Positions 48,601-60,600 of a stretch of 64,000 bases of DNA are shown here, piece by piece. The number at the start of each line of letters is the position of its first letter. Position 1 is the stretch's first letter. Origin of the DNA: Bugula neritina (taxonomy: Eukaryota > Bryozoa > Gymnolaemata > Cheilostomatida > Bugulidae). Location: the NCBI GenBank assembly GCA_964035545.1, contig OZ037768.1, positions 1,388,501-1,452,500 of the forward strand, in the 5' to 3' direction. Below the pieces are notes generated by a model. The model did not search any database. It saw only the letters and a list, made by a program, of their open reading frames with translations, and was not told the origin of the DNA. The translations under genes were made by a program, and so were the position numbers.

Positions 48601-51600
48601 CATACTTACCATAACATACACTTACTATGACCTACATACTTACTACAACATATACTTACTATGACACACATACTTACCATAACACATACTTACTATGACA
48701 CACATACTTACCATAACATACACTTACTATGACACACATACTTCCCATAACATATACTTACTATGACCTAAATACTTACCGTGATAGTCACAGTAAACCA
48801 GAGGTGTTCTCTGCATGTGTCTCATGAACTGCAGCATACCCTTGGTGTGGTATATGGTGGGGTGCAGACGTGGACAGCTCACCATCCATCTTCTGTTCAA
48901 GTCTTCTGCACTCAGTGAACATCTGTGACTGTAAGGAGATGTCATATCATCTAATATCACATATCATATCACGATATACAATGCAGTATCATATCATATC
49001 ATACCACGATATACAATGCAGTATCATATCATATCATCTAATATCACGATATACAACACAGTATCATATCATATCATCTAATACCATATCATGACATATA
49101 ATACAATATCATATGATATACCAAAATAGACCCCAGACCAGGTGAACCACACATGGCAGTCTCAAGATGACACAACCTGTAGCTACGGTTACATCTTAGA
49201 CTGATGGCTCAGACACAAAGTTGCTCCTGTTTACGATACAACAGAACTGTGATTTAAAGGCCAGCAAGTTCTTGGGTTAAATTGACTTTTTAAAACTAAA
49301 ATAATAGAGACACACAAGGATACTGTGCACCTAGCTTTGTTTAGGTGAATATACTCACCATCACGATTTAATACCCTGCAAAGCACTACTCAACAAAAAC
49401 ATGAACAATACACGGCAACTGCTACAGTTTTTACAAATAACTCAGCTATATTCAACGAAAAATATGCATACTTATAGATAAGTAATTGAACTAACTTTCC
49501 GTTGATAACCCCATCCGGGTTCAACATTGGAACAATCTTGAAGATGTAAGTCTGTCTGAGAGCAACGGCTTCCTTGGAGTCGCTCAGCAAGTGTTCAATA
49601 GTTCCCTTCATCACCCAGCTGGCATTAGACTCACCAGGGTGAACTCGGCATGACAGGAATATGTACGGCTTGTTTCCTACATAACGATATCTTGAGCTCA
49701 TATAACATACCATACAAACTAAAACTCAAGTTGACATTTGCACGCTTAAAGTTCAACCCATCGGTAATTGTTCACTGAGCAATGAATACTAGAAAAATAA
49801 ACCACCATCAGAAAATACAATACGAAATGTTGTAATATATATTATATAACATAATAATATATTGTAATATAATATAAAAATATATGCAATACATTAATAT
49901 ATGTAGTGTATATGTAATATTGGACTCACTGAATTGTTCTACAGCTTCTTTGCTATTGGAGGAAGGATAGTTGGTTATAGTAAGAACATTGACATTGTTG
50001 CCGGACATCGACTGACAAAGCACTTGATTTCTGAAGTATATGGCGCTCTCGTCAATACTGTGCTGCCACCTTGACAGCTGACACTACAACACACAGTATA
50101 ACATGTATGACATCTGACACTACAACGCACGGTATAACCTGTATGACATCTGACACTACAACACACGGTATAACATGTATGACAGCTGTCACTACAACAC
50201 ACGGTATAACATGTATGGCAGCTGTCACTACACTGTATATTATGACAGCTGTCACCGTATAGTATGACAGCTGTCGCTGTATAGTATGACAGCTGTCACT
50301 GTATAGTATGACAGCTGTCATGACACTGTATAGTATGACAGCTGTCACTGTATAGTATGACAGCTGTCACTGTATAGTGTGACAGCTGTCACTGTATAGT
50401 ATGACAGCTGGCACCGTATAGTATGACAGCTGTCTCTAAACCATATAACATGTATGAAAGGACCTTATATGGCCAATGTTAGAGTTAGCACTAAATCTAA
50501 CATCTCCTAAAAATAAAATCAACTGAAAACAATTTCATTTTGTAGCTTCACTGATGAAATATTCTGAGCAGGTAATAAGGTAGGTGACATGGTACAGGTA
50601 CCTGGAGAGATGTGTAGGTATACGGGTAGTGATATGCTATATAGCAGACATCATAGCTGTGTGGGAACACAATAGTAAAGGTTGTAGTGAAGTAGAGTTT
50701 GCCTCTGACTCCACCCGTCACCTGGGAGCTCCTGGACAGGTGGTTCTTGAAGTAGCAGACGTCAGTTCCGGCTCGAGCCCAATACGGCTCACCATTTACT
50801 GCGGCCTGTACAGAGTACATCACCGGCTGCATGCCTACAGCATACACAGTATATATGAATACACACAGTATATGATATGAATATACAGTATATATGATAT
50901 GAATATACACAGTATATACGATATGTATGTATATATAATATAAAGAGACACACCAAAGTTAAACTGGCTGTTGGTTTTCTCATTGTTGATGATGTTGAAT
51001 CTGTAGCGTCTACCAGCCACCATGTTGCTGACCTCAAAATAGAACCACTGGTGGTGGTGATTTGAGTTCACATCTGGACATAGTATGAGATCATACTCGT
51101 TCTCTCTGATCTGCAGCCACACGTACAGGTATTATATATACATATTATATACATACTACATACATATTATATGCTTATTATATACATATTATACACATAT
51201 GATATACATATTATATATATACTATATACATATTATATACATATTATCTACACACAGTATATCCTGCAGACCTTTACAAAGATACTGCTAGAGTTATGAG
51301 TACTTTCATAGTACTTGCAAATTTTTTAAAACTAAATGTGGTGAGAAAAACTCTGCTAGATTCCACAACAAACAGTTAATCATCAAATACATTCCTTGCC
51401 TGTAGCTGGGTAATGCACACAGAAGGCAACATCAGACTAACAGGCCAACACCTTCAGCAATTAAAGGCTGCAGATTTTCATGACTAAAATAACTCTATAT
51501 ACTAACTTGGATTGACTTTCTTAGATTTCCAGACTCAAAGAGAGAGTTGAAATGGAGATGGTCATATGGAGTTACTGGTTTGCCTAATCTGCAAACACCA

Positions 51601-54600
51601 CAAAAATATATCCCACCTCAACACATGTATCTCACCTCAACATATATATCCCACCTCAACACGTATATCCCACCTCAACATATCCCACCTCAACACATGC
51701 TTATTACATCATAAAGAAATACACAACCCGTTACACCCGAAATATAAAATACTGAGTCATAAGTTTCACTCTAAAAGCACACATTTAAAGCTTTAGCATC
51801 AAACTCACTAATAACATACACCAATAAAAGCTACTCAAAGTGCTGATGATTGACTGTAAACAGGCAACTAATTTCCTACCTTTCAACGTCGTGATTGGCG
51901 TAATATGAACTTCCACCGTGAAACTCATCTCCGCCATCTTTGACAATGGCATCAAAATCATAAACGACGCGGTTGAGTAACTCTTCCGAGTTTATCAGTC
52001 TATCTATATCTTCAAATATTTTAGCTCTACAGAATACACAGCGAGGATAGTATCAATAACTTACAATTATATATCGATTATTGAGAATTCTATTTTATTT
52101 TAACTTTTCAGTTGTCATACAATCTACCTAAAGGAATCACTAGTGGAAAAATTTGCTGAAAAATTATTCATGCGATACTAGACAAGTAAGTAATAATAAT
52201 ATAATAAAATAATATAATAAATATAATCTAATAATAAATTTGCAAAAAAATTATAGTAAGTTCAGAAAATATATTTGGGCCATTTGAACATAGCATACCT
52301 CTGCACACCAAACTTCCTTTCATACAGCGGCTCTCTCTTTGGGATAGGCTTTGAGCCATGCAGGTCTGGATACGCCACTTTGTTAAATCTGCCCACACTG
52401 TTGGTCTTCCTGGCCATGTCGTAGAAGTCTGCAGGTTTCACCCAGTCATCGGCAGAAAATTCTGAGTCATCACCTTCATCCAGCAGAGGGTCATTCTGTG
52501 TGGAAAGTGTCGTGAGTTAGTCTACTGTACACCATACTATGTGACTAACATTAGTGAGTAACTATCACTAGTGAGTAACTGGCACTAGTGATTGATACTA
52601 GTGAGTAACTGACACTAGTGAGTGACTATCACTACTGAGTGACTGACACTAGTGAGTGACTGACACTAGTGAGTGACTATCACTACTGAGTGACTGACAC
52701 TAGTGAGTGACTATCACTAGTGAGTGACTGACACTAGTGAGTGACTATCACTACTGAGTGACTGACACTAGTGAGTGACTGACACTAGTGAGTGACTATC
52801 ACTAGTGAGTAACTGCACAAGTGAGTGACTATCACTAGTGAGTAACTGCACTGGTGAGTGACTGACACTAGTGAGTGAGAACACTAGTGAGTGACTGACA
52901 CTAGTGAGTAACCAACAGTGCTGAGTGACTAACACCAGGAAGTGAGTGACTGACACTACTGAGTGACTAACTGACACTAGTGAGTGACTATCACTACTTG
53001 ATGAGTATGACTCCTGAGTGAATAATATTACAGACAGATGACTCTTCAAGCACCTCACCCTCAGATCATCCATGTCCAGCAACGAATCAGTAGATTTACT
53101 CGCTTTCCCTTTAGACTTTGCTTTGTGCTCAAAAGGGGTGACGAGAGGTTTATATCGAGACTTATTACTGGTGGGGGAGTTAACTTCAAAGTCAAGAGAG
53201 AACACAGGCTGTCCTGTCTTCAAGTTCACTGCAGACGCAGCACCATCAAACACCTCCTTCTTCTCCAGTCTAGCTGTGGCTGCGGCCTGTAAGAGTTTAT
53301 ATCTTACAGGAAACAAGCATGACTCACACAGGAAACAAGCATGACTCATACAGGAAACAGGCATGACTCATACAGGAAGCAAGAATGACTCATACAGGAA
53401 ATGTAGGAGACGAGTCACAAATCATACTCCATTATCTACAAGAATTAGAATGCATATAACACTGTCTACAGTCCTTAATGGTAGATGTTTAAATTACCTC
53501 CTCATCTTTTCGATAAGTATATGGGGCCTTAGTCCTTCCCCTCCCAGCAGTCGAAGGAGCAGAGTCTAAAGTGTTACCAAACAGCGGCTCACTGAAGTGA
53601 GTATACTTAGTAGACCGGAGATCTGGCATGCTGTGCGGGTTACCCTTGAGACCTTCCGACGCAGTCAGTGAAGACACTCTGTCTAACAGGATGTTGAGGT
53701 CATCCTGTTGAGTAGATAGAGTGTCCTTGACTTTTATGTGATTTGGTAATGGAATATAAATTTAGAAAAATTACAATAAATAAACAACTGCATAAGTAGA
53801 GCAAGAATTTCTGGACTGACACCTACAGTACTTGTTATATGTAGAGTTGTTTTATCTTCGCATTTATTTACACGCATCTTACAATATTAAGGTTTTAGCT
53901 ATTGTGGTAGAGCTGCTTTACTTTTATAATTTAATTACCCATAGTATTCAACACATGGCCATAATAAGTTGAAAATTATATTAACTATTTCAATATAACT
54001 AAAATGTTGAAATCTTTTTATTTTTAATTTATTTACAATACCAATTTTAAATTTATAACAGTGGAGTTATCTCACCTCTATATCCAGCACTTCTGGAAAA
54101 AATTGCTCATACATTCTCAGATCTTCCAGAGTTCTCCTTGCACTTCCTTCATCTGGTCTGTCCAGGGAGAAATTCTGAAATATAAACAATTAGTCAATAT
54201 GAGTATTTCTACCATACAAGGTTTTCAGTGAGTAACAATATAACATATTATGAGAACAGCAAAAAGTAAATTATTTTCAAAGCTGAGGCTAAAAATTGGA
54301 GTTATCAGTTCTTGCATATCCAAGCAGAAACAGAATTAGTTGATGGCCCATGTCGTGTAACAGTAAAGCAAAGCATAAAATTTAATGTATATAATAAGTT
54401 TATATATTAAATTATATTATATATAACTTATATATTAAATTATAACATTATACATGTGATAGAATATTATAATATATGTAATGCAACATATTAAATATAC
54501 AGAGCATATTGTAGATATAACAATAGATGTTAAGCAAAACCACTCTATAAAATATACTTCTAAATAATCATAAAAAGAGTTTGCAGTGAAAGCGCCACGA

Positions 54601-57600
54601 GCAGTTAGTAAACAAACTAGAGCATGATGTGACCAGCTAACCACCCGGTCTACACTTACACCCTCAAGCGCTCCGAACTCCTGAATCAGAAAGGAAATGA
54701 GTGACTAGTAGCCAGCACACCGAGTTTATGACATCATAGTGTGAAAGCTATATGCTATATGACAGAGCTAGAGCTGAAATTTTTAACTTTAATAAAATGG
54801 TGTAGAAAATCCGTTTAACATTTAATAAAAAAAATTACATGGAATTTAATAAAAGAATCTGACAGTCAGCATTCAGGTAATGGTGCTGACATTACTGTCA
54901 GTTCAGTTATTATACTGTCTTTACTTTAGGTGACAAGTTACTTATTTAAAATTTTCAATGAGGTAGGCCAGTAAAATACGAAATATTAACAACATATTTC
55001 AACATTAAATATTGGAAAATCAAACATCTATATGAGCCAGGCCAGTGAAGTGGTAGTCAAATCCAATATTTTATTTTCTTAAGTACATTTTGATTCTAGT
55101 TTACAATTAATTACATAATTCAATTTGAGTTCCTATGAACATAACAACAGCAATATATGAAAGTCTAGAAAAGTAATATGAAATGCCATAGAAGAAACAA
55201 TTGACAATAAATAATTTAAGTGGACTCACTCCTAGAGCAGGTTTGGTAGGCTCAATTTCATCATCACTGCTCAGGTCGTCGTCATTATCTAGACTAGAAT
55301 CGTCGTCATCTTTAGTGTCAACATTGAGAGTTATCCCATTCAGCAGAGCTGCATCTACACACACAGTACATACTGCAGACGTACTGGTATTCCACAGTAA
55401 CAACAGGAGTTATCTTCTCATTTGAATTATATATCATTAGAAAATAGCATATTTTCTGACTTAGTTTAAATGTTATGTCAAATAATGAGTATACACTATG
55501 ATGTGCAACATATTATTACACTAATATAATGATAAAGCTTTTTTTTAAGATTATTTCAATTTAGTCACTATCTTTCTAAAATGCTAGATCTTGGTTGATA
55601 AAAATAGGCACTTCAAAATCAAAGCTAGTCAGCCAAGATTGACCTTCGACCCCGTAGATGACTCATTTTAAAAAAAATCTTTCAAGCAAAACTTCCCAAA
55701 ACTTTTATACTTGCTGACACTTTCTTGATGAATAGCACCAAATATAAGGAATAATAAACTCTCTTGGAAGCAAAATACAGTATACAGTATAGTGACTGAG
55801 TATATATGACCTTATCAAGGTCGCACCACCGAAACTGGTGTTTACCTTTACTCAAGCCCTGGGGGATATGGAATTCACTTTCAGGAAGTTTATACAGTAG
55901 AGTAGTTTTCGTAGCGTTGGCTGGAAGTTTCTGACGGGGAAAGCATTTTCTAAGAACGAGACTAGCGATAAATATGAGACTCTCCAACTCCCGGACGTCC
56001 ATGATGTCTTCGCAGATCTTGTACAACACCCGAACGCCGTCAGCGTCTATGACAGCTTGTCTGCCAGACTCTGCATAACACACAATCAGAAATAATCATT
56101 GGAATTGTGCGAATATAAATCCAACAATCAACACACAAACGAAGAAACTTATAGTAGGTGTATAAAATCAGCCAGAAAATTAAAACTGCTGGCTGATAGA
56201 AGTACTTTTATGATGTAAAGTTGCCTTCATGCTGAATTTATCTCATATTGATATTTTAGAATCTTCAGAAAAAAAATTCACAAAAATGTTTCTCCAAAAT
56301 AATTTAAATGAATGAATGGTTATTCTAATGAAACCAAAACAACTCCAAGTACCATCAGATGAAATCTGAACTATCTCTCTTGTATCATACTTTCTTTTTC
56401 ACAAGAACATAACCAAAAGATGTATTGGCCTGTAATGACATCAAGACAGAGTTTAACCGCAATTGTCTATGTACTTAACAAGAGTAGATAATTTGGGTTG
56501 TTCTTTAGATTACTGAAGGCAGATAAATTAGAGTTGTTTTCAAAGATAGTAAACCAACAAGGAGTTGTCCCCCCATATAGACTCACTCAGGTTAGACACA
56601 TGCTTCAGAATATTCAGCAGTGACTTTCGTAGACTGATGTGTCTGTTCTTCGTGTCTAGCCTGTGCCACTCTGCATACATCTGAATAAGTATCGGGACTC
56701 CGCCATAGCCAACCGCCCTCGCTGAGTTTGACTCTAGATATAACATGCTAATAGTATACGTACATTGCACATACTTGTGTCAGCTGCATAGTACGCATAA
56801 GCTATGCAATGTGTGTTTGCCGAGAGATGAAAATAATGTTTGAAGTATTCATTTCTTCAAATTGCATTACAAAATAAAGAGAGGATGAAAGTGACATACT
56901 TGACTTGACAAGGAGAACCAGGGTGTCCAGGGCTGTTTTAGTCATCACAGCATTCTTCTTATTTATATTAGATATTATTTTAAACAGTGTGTTTATAGCT
57001 CCGTTCTTCCCCAAGTACGAAGCGTTGATGGCTACAAATACACCTGCCAGGTAATAGCTACTATCTCTATACCAACAATTTAGTTTTAGTATCAGAAAGT
57101 ACATTTGTGACTCTCTATGAGATGAGATAATTTATTTATTCATGTAAACGTTGGTAACTCAAAACCAGCCCAAAGACATCTTATCCATTTATAACATACC
57201 AATCTAATATAAGTATTAATACATTATATAATGTATCCCGTCTTTAACATCAACAATTTATGAATACAAACAATTTTTAAATGCGGAATATATTTCTCAG
57301 CATGACATATAGACTGAGCTCCTATGAGGTTAAGAGAGCTGATAACAAACCATTGTTGGCGTAAGATTTCAGTACCGTCAGCACAGGCTGGAGGTTTCTC
57401 ACGGCTGTACTGTGGGTGTGATTTCTTATGAATGCCAAGGTCACAGGAAGTGCTTGGCTTAACCTCGCTTTGACCCCGAACTTCCTGTCTGTAGCAACAC
57501 AACTGATACTTCAACGATTCAGCAATATAGTAAGAGTGCTGCATGGAAACACTCTACTATGATGACTCAGAGATACAGCAATATAGTAAGAGTGTTGCAT

Positions 57601-60600
57601 GGAAACACTCAGTGATACAGTAGAAAGCATGGACTATTTTCTCCAACTAGTGTTTACAATAAAATATCATTTTCAACTCCCAGTGTGTTAAAAATGTTTT
57701 TTATGAAGGAGATACAGTTAATTAGTGTGTTTCTTGAACATTTGAAGGTCAATTTTAAAAGCTGAGATTTCAACGTAACAAATTAAGTAGACATTTGCTA
57801 GTTTTCAGCAACCTATTAAGTGAATTGAGGAATATTCTACAATATTTCAGCAAAATAAAATACCTGTTACTGTTAAGGAGCTACATAAGCCCACATATAA
57901 CACGCACAAACATGTGTCATAGTAAACAACGCAACCTCTTACCATAATATTTTGAAGAGCACATAGTAGCCAACGGACCTACCTTTAAGTGCGAGTTTAG
58001 AAAGGACATAGTGAATCTGAACCATAAACTCGTTGGGCACATCTGGTTTAGATTCACGGGCTAACAGATGAAGGAAGACCCGTGTAGCTCCTTGAGTGAC
58101 CAGCTGAGAGCATCTACTTCCTGTATCTATAAACGCAGTAGCGAATCAAAACGTCTCTTACAACACAAGGAAGTCATTCAATCACAACTATGTTTACAAA
58201 CATGTATTAGCCAATCACATTTGTTAAAGAATATAAAAGCTTTCCAAACAAATGAGTTACCAAGCTAGGCTAACTGTAAACAGCAAAACACACCAGTAGT
58301 TGTCTGCACCTTTCCTAAGCAAATTAGAAACAAAATTACGAGAGATTATTCAATCTCGTAATACACTAAGTTACATATATGAAGCAGACAGCAAGAAAAT
58401 CAATATCACACTTACTCAGTTTACCAATGAGCTCTACAAATATGGTGACAATAGTTCGGCAGACATCAATGTCCTTGTGTGTCTAAAAACAAACACCATA
58501 ACTGTATGTAACAAGCTACCATAACTGTAACAAGCTACAATAATTGTATGTAGCAAGGCAGCATATCTTAATAACTTATGTAAACTGAATCTCTCATTGA
58601 ATGTAAAGCAATGAACACAACATATAATTTTCACACAAAGTAAAGCATTGCAATGTTAAAACTAACCGTATCTGTTAGAATAACTAGATATATCATGCAT
58701 CTTATTATATATAATTTCAGCAAGTATATAGAAGTTTACTCTAAAGTAATATAGAGCATGAGTAATATTATAATATACCTCTAAGGTAATATAGAGCATG
58801 AGTAATATTGTAATATACCTCTAAGGTAATATAGAGTATGAGTAATATTATAATATACCTCTAAGGTAATATAGAGCATGAGTAATATTATAATATACCT
58901 CTAAGGTAATATAGAGCATGAGTAATATTGTAATATACCTCTAAGGTAATATAGAGTATGAGTAATATTATAATATACCTCTAAGGTAATATAGAGTATG
59001 AGTAATATTATAATATACCTCTAAGGTAATATAGAGCATGAGTAATATTATAATATACCTCTAAGGTAATATAGAGCATGAGTAATATTGTAATATACCT
59101 CTAAGGTAATATAGAGCATGAGTAATATTGTAATATACCTCTAAGGTAATATAAAGCATGAGTAATATTGTAATATACCTCTAAGGTAATATAGAGCATG
59201 AGTAATATTGTAATATACCTCTAAGGTAATATAGAGTATGAGTAATATTATAATATACCTCTAAAGTAATATAGAGTATGAGTAATATTGTAATATACCT
59301 CTAAGGTAATATAGAGTATGAGTAATATTGTAATATACCTCTAAGGTAATATAAAGCATGAGTAATATTGTAATATACCTCTAAGGTAATATAGAGTATG
59401 AGTAATATTGTAATATACCTCTAAGGTAATATAGAGCATGAGTAATATTATAATATACCTCTAAGGCAGTCAGTAGGGACTGAATATACAAGGTATTTTT
59501 CACCATTACCTCCCGGCCAGGCTTATCTAAAAATAAAATGTAACATAAACGTTTTAAAAGAAAGTTTACATTTCTATGGAATACAAACAAAATTAGCTGT
59601 AATACTGTGTAACAAGAAACGTAAAGCAATCAATTTAGTACAATGTGCAGTCGTGTAAAGTGGGAATGTAACAACACCAATTGAAGCTTGTAATAAAAGA
59701 AACCCTAACAGTGGTTATCAAAGCTGATTAAAACATTTCTTAAAGTTTATTAGTTCTGAAGTATTTAAATAGAAACAATGACATATTTATATAACAACAC
59801 GTAATGCAGCTACATAAAAAAATAAAACATAACAATTCACTAACGTAAGTGACAATATATGAGTAGAAATACAAAAGACTTTGAACTAAACACAAAACCC
59901 AAACAAAGTTGATCATGATTTGATTGTTATTAGTTTATCAATGGTTGAACTGAAGTTTAATTCATAGTATTCTAAAATAAATACTCTGACACATGATTAC
60001 AGTGCCATAGTTCTTAACACAAACACAGTAGCAAAATCACATTGAGATGTTAGCAGACAGTAGCTATTCATATGAACCCAAGGCTAATGACTGAAGATAG
60101 TTATTATAGCCTAAGGACCCCAGGTGAAGAATGCTGGTAAAGATATCTTTGGATATTCTACTTTGCATTAATCGAAGTTGTGACAGTGCAAAAACATTAC
60201 CTTTTATAACAAGTATAGTGAGTTTTTACTGATTGACAGTATCAGCAACCACCTTGTGACCTGACACCCACCTTGTGACATGACACCCGCCCTGTGACAT
60301 GACACCCACCTTGTGACATGACACCCACCTTGTGACATGACACCCACCTTGTGACATGACACCCATCTTGTGACACGACACTCACCTTGTGACATGACAC
60401 CCACCCTGTGACATGACACCCACCCTGTGACATGACACCCACCTTGTGACATGACTCACCTTATGACATGACACCCACCTTGTGACACGAGACTCACCTT
60501 GTGACATGATGTAGGTTAAAATTCTATTAGCAGCGTGACGAACTTGCTGCAGGTCATCACTGCTCAAGGTGCGAACTGCAGAAGGAACATTCATCTTCTC

